Origin: Alphaproteobacteria bacterium
GTDB taxonomy: Bacteria; Pseudomonadota; Alphaproteobacteria; Micropepsales; Micropepsaceae
Direction of reading: 5' to 3'
Assembly: GCA_017307355.1 (NCBI GenBank)
Contig: JAFKFG010000008.1
Coordinates: 62,001 to 126,000, forward strand
DNA: 64,000 bases
Below, piece after piece: positions 40,844-49,032 of this stretch. The position numbers were made by a program, and so were the translations under genes. Numbering within the stretch: position 1 is the first letter of the stretch; the number at the start of each line of letters is the position of its first letter. Under the pieces are notes generated by a model. That model saw nothing but the letters and a program-made list of their open reading frames with translations, was not told the DNA's origin and searched no databases.

Positions 40844-41221
40844 TTATTCCATGCCATGCGACACGATGCTCGGCGGAACCACGTCATGACGATCGGTCGA
40901 AACGATCTCGCCATCCTGGCCGCCATTGGCGGCGAGGCGGACATTGTTTTCCGGCGCCGTCATGGTGGAAGTGAAGGCGCCGTGCGGCACCGCCGCGTCT
41001 TCCTCGCTGGCCAGGATCACGGCCGGATTCCGCGTCAGGCGCCAGACCGGCGCCGGATCGGCGGGGGCGGCGGTGACGGACAGGAACGATCCATGCGGGC
41101 GGGCCAGATCTTCCTCGCTTGCCGCCTTGGCGGGACCGGCCAGGCCCAACCCCACGGTGCCCACCACCAGATAGGACGCGGCCACGGCCAGCAGGGACGA
41201 TAAACCCGATAATTTGCTCAT
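40844..41221 (-). CDS. Exported hypothetical protein with internal repeat
   Basis: 125 residues. Signal peptide SLLAVAASYLVVGTVGLGLA ending PAKA-ASEED. Two copies of a unit, ASEEDLARPHGSFLSVTAAP and ASEEDAAVPHGAFTSTMTAP, about 40 residues apart. No Cys, no enzymatic motif. GGAGAG precedes ATG 41221. Likely periplasmic and intrinsically flexible. Confidence 0.65.
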   Translation of the reverse strand: MSKLSGLSSLLAVAASYLVVGTVGLGLAGPAKAASEEDLARPHGSFLSVTAAPADPAPVWRLTRNPAVILASEEDAAVPHGAFTSTMTAPENNVRLAANGGQDGEIVSTDRHDVVPPSIVSHGME

Positions 41222-41478
41222 GATGCTCTCTCCTCTTTCAAATGCGCGCATCCAGAAACGTGCATATGCTCCCAGATGAGGGTATATGCTCCTTTTTCAA
41301 GAGCGGATCGTGTGAATTATTTTGCAGTGCAAAATATCGAGCAGGTGCAAATCATTACGGGACGGGCGGGCCGGGCGGCGGCGCGCGGCGGAGCGGGCAA
41401 GGGGGCCTGTCCATTGGGATTTCCCAATTAGGCGCAAAGCGGCCGGTGTGCACAATTCTGCCAAGGCCGGGGGGCACG

Positions 41479-41592
41479 ATGATCGATCAGATTCGGGAAA
41501 GACGCACGGTGCCGCGCCTCACGGTGCTCGGCATTCTTGCTGGCTGCCTTGTCTTCTGGGGCCTCTTCGTCACGCTGGTTTTGAACTGGTAG
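41479..41592 (+). CDS. 37-residue single-span membrane peptide
   Basis: MIDQIRERRTVPRLTVLGIL then AGCLVFWGLFVTLVLNW: basic N-terminus and one membrane helix at the end. GGGGGG lies 5 nt before the ATG. Followed by a strong terminator at 41660, supporting a real transcript. Confidence 0.5.
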   Translation: MIDQIRERRTVPRLTVLGILAGCLVFWGLFVTLVLNW

Positions 41593-41659
41593 CACCTATA
41601 AGCGGAACGCGGAGCCGGCCCTTCGAACCGGCTCCCGGATGAAGACAGGCACGGTCAAT

Positions 41660-41699
41660 CCGGATTGAGAATGCCGTTCTCAATCCGGCGGCTTTTTTT
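41660..41699 (+). terminator. Rho-independent terminator
   Basis: Perfect 12-bp stem CCGGATTGAGAA/TTCTCAATCCGG with loop TGCCG, then CGGCTTTTTTT. A second hairpin GGAGCCGG/CCGGCTCC lies at 41610-41633. Confidence 0.88.
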
Positions 41700-41793
41700 C
41701 ATCGCCGTGCCCCGCAATTGCACCTTTGATGCCTTATTTTCAGCCCTGCGCATCGCGTCTCATTTCAACGCGACTGAGAATCGGAGCATGTCC

Positions 41794-42069
41794 ATGTCTT
41801 CCCTATCCGGGACTGATCATCCCATCCGGCGCCAATTCATCGCGCCGGTGGAATGCAATTGCGGCCAGCACGGGACCGCGATCTGGGAAGAGAATATCGC
41901 GCCCGCGCCGTTCGGCCGCCGGCCGGTCCTGCTCGACGTGTCGAGCGGTTTCTATGTTCGCTTGCAGCGGCGGGACGGAAAGCGGACCGAGATCGCGTGC
42001 GGGATCTGCGAAAAGACCGTCGCCTTCAGCCGCGCCAGCACCGAACCGGCCGGCCCGCCGCGCGTCTAG
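41794..42069 (+). CDS. Zinc-ribbon-like protein (two Cys clusters)
   Basis: 91 residues. VECNCGQHGTAIWEENIAPA near the N-terminus and EIACGICEKTVAFSR near the C-terminus give paired Cys clusters (CxC and CxxC), likely one zinc site. Between them LDVSSGFYVRLQRRDGKR. Paralogous to the frameshifted gene at 40497. GGAG stands 7 nt before ATG 41794; ATG 41788 is also in frame. Cytosolic; possibly a small regulatory or nucleic-acid-binding protein. Confidence 0.68.
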   Translation: MSSLSGTDHPIRRQFIAPVECNCGQHGTAIWEENIAPAPFGRRPVLLDVSSGFYVRLQRRDGKRTEIACGICEKTVAFSRASTEPAGPPRV

Positions 42070-42199
42070 CCGTTCGCGCGGGGCGTGCCCAAGCCGGGCA
42101 TGCCGGCGCGCCGTGGATTGACTCGAATTCATCGCCCTGCCACGAATCCCGCCACTTGGCGCGTTGCTCATCTGCTAATATCGAGTGGGGGAGGATCGG

Positions 42200-43222
42200 A
42201 TGCGCACAGCGTCTTATGTCGTGCTTGCGGTCGTGCTGGCTTCTGCATCGCCCGCGTTCGGCCAATCCTGTCAATTGCCCGCGCTTGCCGACACCGCCAA
42301 GCTGGTGCCGGTTGCGGGCAGCGACCTGATGACGGTGCCCGTGACGGTCAACGGCAAGCCCAAGCAATTCCTGCTCGACCTGGGCGGGGGGACCACCGAA
42401 GTCACGCCGGCCACCGCGGCCGAACTGGGCCTGCCGCAAAACACGCCGCAAAGCGGAAACGCCATCCAGACGGGCGCGCATGGCGATATGGGCTTTCCCG
42501 GATCGCTGAACATTCAATCGCCGGTCTATAACGTCAATGGCAGCCTGAGCCGCGATCTGATCCGCCCGCATGTGCGGGTGGGCACGTTCACGATCGGAAG
42601 CGCCACCGCGCGCAACCTGCAATTCATCGTTTCCAATGACGACGGAAAGACGCGACCCTATGACGGGCTGCTGACCAGCGATTTCTTCAAGCAGTATGAT
42701 CTGGAAGTGAATTTCGCAGGGCATGAGATCAATTATCTCACCGCCACCAAATGCACCGATCCGAACCAGGCGGTGTTCTGGTCGCATTCGGTTGTCGCGG
42801 CCGTGCCGGTGACATTGCTGAACGACAAGTTTCAGGTCAGCGTGAGCATCGACGGCCATGCACTGAACGGCACCATCGACACCACCGCGGCGCAATCGGT
42901 GATGCGGCGGGAAACCGCCGAGCAGCTGTTCGGCCTGAAGCCGGGATCGCCCGGAATGGTGGCGCAGCCCGGTGACGCCGCGATGTTCAAGCATGTGTTC
43001 CAGCAGGTCGCGTTCGGCGGCGTGATCGTGCAGAACGCTTCGGTCCTGATCCCCGCCAGCAGCACGCCGGAGAATGCCAGCCGGGACACCGTGCTGGGCA
43101 GCCGCGCCCAATCGACCGATGCGTTGATCCCCGAGCTCACCATCGGCATGGATGTGCTCAGCCATCTGCATCTCTATGTCGTGCCCGGCCAGGGCAAGAT
43201 GTTCGTCACCCCCGCGGAATAA
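42200..43222 (+). CDS. Exported retropepsin-like aspartyl-protease-fold protein
   Basis: 340 residues with a signal peptide (VVLAVVLASASPAFG). Two pepsin-like half sites are recognisable: VNGKPKQFLLDLGGGTTEVT and IDGHALNGTIDTTAAQSVM. In active retropepsin-like proteins these read DTGA/DTGS; here DLGG and DTTA replace them, so catalysis is questionable, though each Asp remains. C-terminal LTIGMDVLSHLHLYVVPGQG is usual for the family. GGGGGAGG before ATG 42200. Periplasmic. Confidence 0.78.
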   Translation: MRTASYVVLAVVLASASPAFGQSCQLPALADTAKLVPVAGSDLMTVPVTVNGKPKQFLLDLGGGTTEVTPATAAELGLPQNTPQSGNAIQTGAHGDMGFPGSLNIQSPVYNVNGSLSRDLIRPHVRVGTFTIGSATARNLQFIVSNDDGKTRPYDGLLTSDFFKQYDLEVNFAGHEINYLTATKCTDPNQAVFWSHSVVAAVPVTLLNDKFQVSVSIDGHALNGTIDTTAAQSVMRRETAEQLFGLKPGSPGMVAQPGDAAMFKHVFQQVAFGGVIVQNASVLIPASSTPENASRDTVLGSRAQSTDALIPELTIGMDVLSHLHLYVVPGQGKMFVTPAE

Positions 43223-43224
43223 AG

Positions 43225-43632
43225 TCAGCGCACGTCAAATTCCGGATCGGGCGGCACCTGCATGGCCAGGGCCAGGTGATTGGTCTGGGCGGCCAGCCCG
43301 ATCACGGCGATCAGTTCGGCATGCTGGGCATCGGTCATGCCGCGAGCGCGGGCGGCGGCGGTGTGGGACTGGACGCAATATTGGCAGGCATTGGCGGTGG
43401 AGACGGCGACATAGATCAATTCGCGGGTGAGGGGATCGAGCGCCCCTTCACGGCCCATCACCGATTTCAACGTCTCCCACACCCGCTTCAGGTTTTTCGG
43501 ATCGTTGGCCAGCGCGCGCCAGAAATTGTTCACGAAGTCGGATTTGCGGGTGGCGCGGATATCGTCGAACACCGCCTTGGCTTCGGGGATCGCGTTCACC
43601 TCCGCATCGGTCAGGAGCTTCACGGTGGCCAT
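43225..43632 (-). CDS. Carboxymuconolactone decarboxylase / AhpD-like protein
   Basis: 135 residues. Redox motif CQYCVQSHTAAARARGM is the AhpD-type CxxC with downstream His, so a peroxidase-related or thiol reductase function is more likely than decarboxylation. Preceded by DPLTRELIYVAVSTANA, typical of the CMD fold. AAGGAG lies 8 nt before ATG 43632. Cytosolic, probably a trimer/hexamer. Confidence 0.88.
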   Translation of the reverse strand: MATVKLLTDAEVNAIPEAKAVFDDIRATRKSDFVNNFWRALANDPKNLKRVWETLKSVMGREGALDPLTRELIYVAVSTANACQYCVQSHTAAARARGMTDAQHAELIAVIGLAAQTNHLALAMQVPPDPEFDVR

Positions 43633-43703
43633 GGCGGTTTCTCCTTGGTTTCTCGAACTGTCACATTGTTTCACGATCATGCGAAACCGAAGGAAACACC
43701 GGC

Positions 43704-43943
43704 ATGACGCAGGCGGCCGGTTCCGTCGGTACGCTCGCTGACGGAGAAACGCTTAGAGTTCCCTTGGAAAGCATGGTTACTTTCGCGGCAACGGAGGGGA
43801 CGATATTGGCGCGAGCCGACTGGTCATGGGGAAAGATCATCGAGCGCGCCGGGCTCCTGGTGCTGGCCGCGCTGGCGCTGATCATTTCCTGGGTGCTGGC
43901 GCTTCGGGCCTTCGCATGGCTGCTGGAGCGATTGGGCGGATAG
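43704..43943 (+). CDS. Small single-span membrane protein
   Basis: 79 residues with one helix (LLVLAALALIISWVLALRAF) near the C-terminus and a soluble first half. AAGGAAAC precedes the ATG. Divergent from the AhpD-like gene. Not recognised. Confidence 0.5.
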   Translation: MTQAAGSVGTLADGETLRVPLESMVTFAATEGTILARADWSWGKIIERAGLLVLAALALIISWVLALRAFAWLLERLGG

Positions 43944-43952
43944 CGCCTGGCT

Positions 43953-44351
43953 CTATTGCCCGGCGCGGTCGGCTTTCAGGCTTTCGGGATTGTTGGAATA
44001 GGTCACGATATACGCGACCAGATCGCGCGCCGCCCGCTCGGACATGCCCGGATCGTCCTTGGGCATGGTGCCGCGGATCAGTCCCGCCAGCGCGCTGGCC
44101 TGCCGCCCCTGCCAGATCTTGGTGAAGGACGGACCCGTCAGCGGCGGGCCCTTGAAGCCGCTGAGGTCGGCGTTATGGCAAGCCCAGCACACGGCGGTGA
44201 ACATGTATTTGCCCATGACGGGATCGCCGGACGGCACCGGCTTGCCGGGCCCGAAATCCAGCAGCTCCGGCGATTGCGCCGACGCCGTGGCCGTGAGCGC
44301 GGCGGTGGAAATGATGCAGCCCGCGAGCGCGGCCAGCCAATGCTTGTTCAC
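43953..44351 (-). CDS. Exported monoheme cytochrome c
   Basis: 132 residues. Signal peptide (LAALAGCIISTAALTATASA), heme motif CWACH, distal Met in IRGTMPKDDPGMS. Class I small cytochrome c of the periplasm. It resembles the c subunits that accompany dehydrogenases, but no partner gene is adjacent; the SoxC enzyme at 0.9 kb already has its own. Start is the first ATG. Confidence 0.88.
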   Translation of the reverse strand: MNKHWLAALAGCIISTAALTATASAQSPELLDFGPGKPVPSGDPVMGKYMFTAVCWACHNADLSGFKGPPLTGPSFTKIWQGRQASALAGLIRGTMPKDDPGMSERAARDLVAYIVTYSNNPESLKADRAGQ

Positions 44352-44416
44352 GATGTCCCCCGGGCTTTTGATTTTTATTCCATTATACGCTGGTCACTCG
44401 TATTGCCAATTTCAAA

Positions 44417-45394
44417 TCAATCCTTCAAGCATCTGTTCGGTAAGCCAATCAGCGGAGCTTCGCTAAAATCTTCACCCACCGGCACCTTAAATTGGTCTCC
44501 GGTCCGAACCGCGCCCGGTGTTTTTCGAGGCATCACGCGACAAGGAACACCATTTCTAATTTCTATGTCGGCAGGCTGATGAAGCTTTCCACTCACCACA
44601 CCATTACCAATATCATCAGCATATTCAGTACCGCGGAACTGGGCAGTAACTCCTACGTCGGCGAATGTTTTCCGTATTGCAACTGTGTCCTCGGGACTCA
44701 AAATTCCTTCGTAATAGATGTATATAATGCCGGTGAATTTCAGATGCAGATTGTCTACCGGATATGACTCGCCATCGGCCTTGCCGCTAACGTATTGATA
44801 GGGAGTCAGATAAGCATCTAGATGCTGTGCCACCCACGAGGTAATTTCCTTCTGGAATTTTGGCTCCGGAATATAAAGCATCAGAAACTTCGATTGCTGG
44901 CTCAACTCCTGGACCAGCCGGTAGTAATATCTAAGCTGCGGATCTTCGTCGCTGGGATAGAACGAATGTCCGATCTCTGTGTAGACGCCATGGCCCAGAA
45001 AGTCAGTGCCCCAAAGAGTCAAGAGTGTGGGGGGATGCGGTTTAACAGAATTTTCTGTGACAAAGACAATGCCCCAGCCTAGGAGTAGAAGGTGGACCAC
45101 AAGCATCGGCAAAACAATTCGCCAATAGATCAATCGGTTTTTCAAATGCCGATGCCAAACCCAAAAAAACAAGCCAATTAATGCCGCTATGCCGCCTGCG
45201 ACAGTAAGCGTGATGAAGCTTGTATTTCTGTCATAGAATTTTGCGATGGCCGCGGCGACGCCTAAAACAATTACCCATCCGCCGATTATCTTTTCGATAA
45301 GCTCAAACCGGCTTTTGTTGATTTGGTGTCTAGCAATGACGGTGAGCGACTCGCGCCATGTGCGCTTAGGGCCGTCTGGATTTTGATTTGTCAT
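44417..45394 (-). CDS. Hypothetical two- to three-span membrane protein, AT-rich
   Basis: 325 residues: N-terminal cytosolic tail, membrane spans (IIGGWVIVLGVAAAIA, FITLTVAGGIAALIGLFFWV, IVLPMLVVHLLLLGWGIVFV), then an extracytoplasmic domain of about 200 residues rich in Tyr and acidic residues (TLWGTDFLGHGVYTEIGHSF). Base composition is markedly AT-richer than everything around it, a sign of recent acquisition. The domain is not recognised. Confidence 0.7.
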   Translation of the reverse strand: MTNQNPDGPKRTWRESLTVIARHQINKSRFELIEKIIGGWVIVLGVAAAIAKFYDRNTSFITLTVAGGIAALIGLFFWVWHRHLKNRLIYWRIVLPMLVVHLLLLGWGIVFVTENSVKPHPPTLLTLWGTDFLGHGVYTEIGHSFYPSDEDPQLRYYYRLVQELSQQSKFLMLYIPEPKFQKEITSWVAQHLDAYLTPYQYVSGKADGESYPVDNLHLKFTGIIYIYYEGILSPEDTVAIRKTFADVGVTAQFRGTEYADDIGNGVVSGKLHQPADIEIRNGVPCRVMPRKTPGAVRTGDQFKVPVGEDFSEAPLIGLPNRCLKD

Positions 45395-45554
45395 GCCGTC
45401 CTTGGACTTTCCCGTGTCACTCTTGAATAGCGATTATACCACTCTAAGGAAGCGGGCGAACGGCCGAGCCCCTATCGCAATCACACTTGTGAAGATGTTG
45501 AGCTTCTGATCGTGCGCCAAAATATCCGCCCATCAATCAGCAAGAGGGACGCCT

Positions 45555-46709
45555 TCAGCGCCCTCGGCTTGGCTTGCTCAGATTCCAGACCATCGTGATC
45601 GAAACCCGTGGCGCGGGTGCGGTGCTGCCCTGGGTGAAGGGCTTCCACCGCCAGTGATCCGTGACCTGCGCGCAGGCCGCGCCGTCCAAGCGTTCGGAAC
45701 CGGAGCTTTGCGTGATCCGGCAATCGGCTGCCTGGCCTTGCGGGGATATCGCGACGCTCATTCTGGTCGTGCCTGTTTCTCCGATCTGCGCGGATAATTG
45801 CGGATAGCGCGGCAGGGTGTGGGTCTCCGTGATGGGTTCCGGCCGGATCGCGGACGGCGCTGGCGGGATCGCCGATGGTGGAGGGATGGCTGCCACCACC
45901 ACAGGCGCGGGCGCCGCGACCGGCGGGGAAAGCGGCGCGGCCAGTGCAGGAAGAGGTGCGGGTGATACCGGCTGTGCCGGTGCGGGCTGTGCCGGTGTGG
46001 GCTGTGCCGGCGTGGGCGGAGTCAGTGCAGGCGGTGCCGGTGCGGGCGATGCCGGTGCGAGCTGTGCTGGCGCAGGTGCGGCGGCGGTCGTTGTTTCAGG
46101 CCGCTTTTGCAGGGCCTGGCTGGCAGGCTGGGCATTCGCTGTTTCGCGCGGGTTCTTTGTTAGCGGGCTTGGTGGCTGGTCGATTTTCTTGGGCGCGGGG
46201 ACGGTTGATGCGATTACGGGCTTACGCGCGTCCGGTGCCGGATTCTTCGCAGCCTCCGGTTTTTCCAGAAGCGGATTTTGTTCGAGGACGGCGGGTGGAG
46301 GAATGCCGGCGGGCGGCGCGCTGTCGGCGGGAAGACCGTTCGAAGCAATGATCCCGAGTTCGCGACGGTTCAACAATCCATCGCGCGAGGATGCGTACCG
46401 GTATGCGAAAAACAGAAGACAGACCAGAAGGAGCAGTGCGCCCATCCGGTACCACAGCCACAAGGACCGCGTTGTCAGGTTGTGCGTTCCCTCCATGCCC
46501 GACAAACGGGCAACGCTGTTGGAGAGACTTTTGTCATAGGCTTTGGCAATGCGGCGCGCGTCGTCCTCGCGCAGCTGCTTTTCCGCAGCGTCCAAAACCG
46601 ATTCCGTGTCGTTGTGAATCCGGTCTGCCAGTTCGGCATACCGGTCCCTGGCGAGCCTTAGCGCCTTGATTTGATCCTTTGGTGCGACTTCCCGGCGGCC
46701 ATGGTCCAT
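45555..46709 (-). CDS. TonB-like energy-transducing protein with internal membrane span
   Basis: 384 residues. Residues 1-85 form a charged coiled-coil (RDRYAELADRIHNDTESVLD), then one membrane span (LLLLVCLLFFAYRYA), then a long Pro/Ala-rich linker with PAPAQPT-type repeats, and a C-terminal TonB domain (YPQLSAQIGETGTTRMSVAI, HWRWKPFTQG). Normal TonB has its span at the very N-terminus; the extra cytosolic coiled coil is unusual. Could energise the TonB receptor at 55042, though no exbB/exbD is present. Confidence on TonB fold high, on partner low. Confidence 0.78.
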   Translation of the reverse strand: MDHGRREVAPKDQIKALRLARDRYAELADRIHNDTESVLDAAEKQLREDDARRIAKAYDKSLSNSVARLSGMEGTHNLTTRSLWLWYRMGALLLLVCLLFFAYRYASSRDGLLNRRELGIIASNGLPADSAPPAGIPPPAVLEQNPLLEKPEAAKNPAPDARKPVIASTVPAPKKIDQPPSPLTKNPRETANAQPASQALQKRPETTTAAAPAPAQLAPASPAPAPPALTPPTPAQPTPAQPAPAQPVSPAPLPALAAPLSPPVAAPAPVVVAAIPPPSAIPPAPSAIRPEPITETHTLPRYPQLSAQIGETGTTRMSVAISPQGQAADCRITQSSGSERLDGAACAQVTDHWRWKPFTQGSTAPAPRVSITMVWNLSKPSRGR

Positions 46710-46854
46710 GGCGAAGCGAGCCTGACGCTCCCACCTTCATCCCTCGGGGCCATCATAGGCACCAGCTCCATTTTGGCACAATGCGCAGGCGGCGCTGGGC
46801 ATGGTTAAATCCATTCACGGTGAAATCCGGCGGAAAGCGCGGGCCGAAGACCGA

Positions 46855-47091
46855 TCAGATGTGCGCCAGCAAGGCGGCCATTGCCCAAATCGCCCCCGCG
46901 AAAACCGCCCAGCTTCCCACCACCGCCGCCCAGAACATCCACGGCCGCATCGGGGGGAGGCGGTCTTCCCATTCATGGTCTTCGATGCCGGCTTCCCGCT
47001 GGTCGCGGGAAAAGCGCCAGTCCTTGGGGCGGTGTTCGTAACTTGCGCCCAAACGCGAGGTCTTGCGCAGGTAATGGATTTCAGCGGGCAT
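46855..47091 (-). CDS. Small membrane protein, hypothetical
   Basis: 78 residues: charged soluble part (HRPKDWRFSRDQREAGIEDH) and one C-terminal span (MFWAAVVGSWAVFAGAIWAM). Its ATG lies 11 nt inside the 3' end of the upstream gene at 47081, so the two are an operon. No family recognised. Confidence 0.6.
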   Translation of the reverse strand: MPAEIHYLRKTSRLGASYEHRPKDWRFSRDQREAGIEDHEWEDRLPPMRPWMFWAAVVGSWAVFAGAIWAMAALLAHI

Positions 47092-47374
47092 CGTTGCGGG
47101 CTCCTATGATGGCTTCATCCCAGGCGCGGCGGTCGGGTGTGGTGTCGGTCAGACCGTCGAGCAGATCGCCGAGCGCGTCGCGGCGCAGTTCGGTGAAGGG
47201 CGCGGCGTTCGCCACATCGGCGCGGAAGCGGTCCAGCGCGGCATAGAAAATCTGCTGCGCGCGATATTCGCCGTCCAAGGTTTCGTCGCTGATGCCGGGG
47301 GCGCGGCGGCCCGCCAGGCGCGCGAAGCTGGAAAGCACGTCCTGCTCATACTCATGGCGGCGCCAGGCGGTCAT
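47081..47374 (-). CDS. Hypothetical soluble protein
   Basis: 97 residues, MTAWRRHEYEQDVLSSFARL then acidic helical sequence. GGAGGAAGGAC before ATG 47374 is a very good ribosome site. Upstream lie a 76-nt inverted-repeat element and a 22-bp palindrome, the likely control region. First gene of a two-gene operon with the mini membrane protein. Confidence 0.6.
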   Translation of the reverse strand: MTAWRRHEYEQDVLSSFARLAGRRAPGISDETLDGEYRAQQIFYAALDRFRADVANAAPFTELRRDALGDLLDGLTDTTPDRRAWDEAIIGARNDAR

Positions 47375-47408
47375 GCGCGTCCTTCCTCCTTCGCGCCTTC
47401 CCGGGGCT

Positions 47409-47484
47409 GCCTGCCGGACCGTCCAGGGAGACCCCGGAAAGGGGGGAACCGGGACCGTCGACCCGGACAAAAGGTCCGGCAGGC
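47409..47484. ncRNA. 76-nt element with perfect 12-bp terminal inverted repeats
   Basis: GCCTGCCGGACC at 47409-47420 pairs with GGTCCGGCAGGC at 47473-47484. Inside are more pairings, GTCC/GGAC directly within and CCCGG..CCGGG further in, so a branched RNA can form. Next to it is a GCCTCGCC/GGCGAGGC hairpin (47484-47505). Lies in the leader of the 47374 operon. Leader RNA, small RNA, or non-autonomous mobile element cannot be told apart. Confidence 0.5.
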
Positions 47485-47508
47485 CTCGCCGGGAGAGGCG
47501 AGGCGGCA

Positions 47509-47530
47509 GAATACAACGATTGTTGTATTC
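47509..47530. promoter_or_regulatory. 22-bp palindrome, candidate operator
   Basis: GAATACAAC-GATT-GTTGTATTC, perfect 9-bp arms, AT-rich within a GC-rich leader, upstream of the operon read leftward from 47374. Typical form of a dimeric repressor site. Confidence 0.55.
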
Positions 47531-47579
47531 GACAACGGGGCGTGGCGGCGGCGCTGCTAAAACGGACGCTAAAACACCC

Positions 47580-47702
47580 TCATCCTTCGACAGGCTCAGC
47601 ATGAGGAGTTTGGATTGACCTCACCCTGAGCTTGTCGAAGGGTGACCAGACGATGCCGCTCATGCTTCGACAGGCTCATCCTTCGACAGGCTCAGGATGA
47701 GG
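47580..47702. repeat. Cluster of REP hairpins
   Basis: Three or more units (CTCATCCTTCGACAGG, CTCACCCTGAGCTTGTCGAAGG, CATGCTTCGACAGG). Confidence 0.88.
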
Positions 47703-47816
47703 GCCAGACTGGCCGCGCGCTGTCCGCAGGCCTTGAGCGTCCGCGAAAGGGACGAGCGGCAGGTGAGAAGCGGTGCGCTTTCCGGTTATGCTGACCGCCC
47801 GCAAAGGATGGCGCCC

Positions 47817-48593
47817 ATGTTGCATCGCCGCTCGTTCGCCGCGTTCGGGCTTGGGCTTTTGCCGCTGGCGTTCGGCGCCGGGCAGGCGGAGGCGGCGCCC
47901 GAACTTTCGCTTCGCCAGGTGATCGACCGTCATGTCGCGGCGCGCGGCGGGGCGGCGCGGCTGGATGCGGTCAACGCCATGGCCGTGGACATGCAGATCA
48001 TCGAGAAAGGCGAAGTGATCGAAGCGCGCTATCGCTGCGACAAGTCACCGGCCTATCGCATCGACATTTATGCGGGCGGCAAACATGTCTTCTGCGAAGG
48101 GCTGGACGCGAGCGGCACCTGGATCTGGCCGGGCGATCAGCCCGCCGCGCGTCCGGGCGTGGATGACGGCAAGCGCGCCGGGCTGGAAGGCATCCAGTTC
48201 AATCTCTATGGGCTGCACGCCTTTCCCGGCCTGGGCAACAAGCTCGGCCTGGATGGGCGCGAGACCATCGCGGGCGTGAATTATTATGTGGTACGGGTCG
48301 ATCTCGCCTATGGCGATCCGGCATTTCTCTATATCGATCCGCAAACCTGGATGATCGCGCGGCGGCGCGAAGTGCGCGCCTATCATCCCGACATGGACGC
48401 GGCCAAGCAGCATCTGGAAACCCAATATACCGATTTCCGCGACACCGGCGGGATCATGGATGCCTTCCTGCAGCATCAGGTCAATCTGGCCACCGGCGCG
48501 ATCACCCAGGTGGTGGCGCTGAAAAAGATCGCGCACGATCCGGTGCTGCGCCCCGGCGAGTTGACGCGAGGCTTTGCGTTCGACGCCACGTGA
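47817..48593 (+). CDS. Exported lipoprotein-sorting-like (LolA fold?) protein
   Basis: 258 residues. Tat-like leader HRRSFAAFGLGLLPLAFGAG, then a domain opening LRQVIDRHVAARGGAARLDA that is typical of outer-membrane-lipoprotein-sorting (LolA/LolB-like) or DUF4292-style proteins, with YRCDKSPAYRIDIYAGGKHV and FLYIDPQTWMIARRREV. Binds lipid or apolar ligand in that fold. ATG 47817 has AAGGA at good spacing; ATG 47808 is too close to it. Confidence 0.7.
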   Translation: MLHRRSFAAFGLGLLPLAFGAGQAEAAPELSLRQVIDRHVAARGGAARLDAVNAMAVDMQIIEKGEVIEARYRCDKSPAYRIDIYAGGKHVFCEGLDASGTWIWPGDQPAARPGVDDGKRAGLEGIQFNLYGLHAFPGLGNKLGLDGRETIAGVNYYVVRVDLAYGDPAFLYIDPQTWMIARRREVRAYHPDMDAAKQHLETQYTDFRDTGGIMDAFLQHQVNLATGAITQVVALKKIAHDPVLRPGELTRGFAFDAT

Positions 48594-48624
48594 AAGCCAT
48601 CACGGCTTGTCGGCGTCGGCCCCC

Positions 48625-48996
48625 GGCCATGGTGAGATGGGGAGCGTTGCGGAATTGGAAGATGGGGGTGGCGTGCGCCGCTCCTCACCCTTCGACAAAC
48701 TCAGGGTGAGGTCGATCCAAACTCCTCATGCTGAGCCTGTCGAAGCATGAGCCTGTCGAAGCATGAGCGGCATCGTCTGGTCATGGTGAGCATTGGCGGG
48801 ATGGCGCGCGCGGCGGGAGAATGGGTGGTCGGGTCTCAGATCCATGCCGCGCTGTGCGCGGCGAGGCTCGGCCATGGTGAGATTGAGGAGCGTTGCGGAA
48901 TGGGAAGATTGGGGTGGCGTGCGCCGCTCCTCACCCTTCGACAAGCTCAGGGTGAGGTCGATCCAAACTCCTCATGCTGAGCCTGTCGAAGCATGA
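48625..48996. repeat. Two 127-bp direct repeats with embedded REP hairpins
   Basis: Copies at about 48625-48751 and 48870-48996, starting GGCCATGGTGAGAT, containing GGAGCGTTGCGGAAT and the REP pair CTCACCCTTCGACAA/GTCGAAGCATGAGC. A partial third copy (GGCCATGGCGAGATTGGAAGC) is near 49013. The gap 48594-49032 holds only this. Confidence 0.82.
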
Positions 48997-49032
48997 GCGC
49001 CGCGAGGGCCCGGCCATGGCGAGATTGGAAGC

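Noticed and set aside
45960..46080. Apparent tandem DNA repeat (GGTGCGGGC-like)
   Set aside because: It is the Pro/Ala linker of the TonB-like protein, low complexity at protein level, not an independent element.
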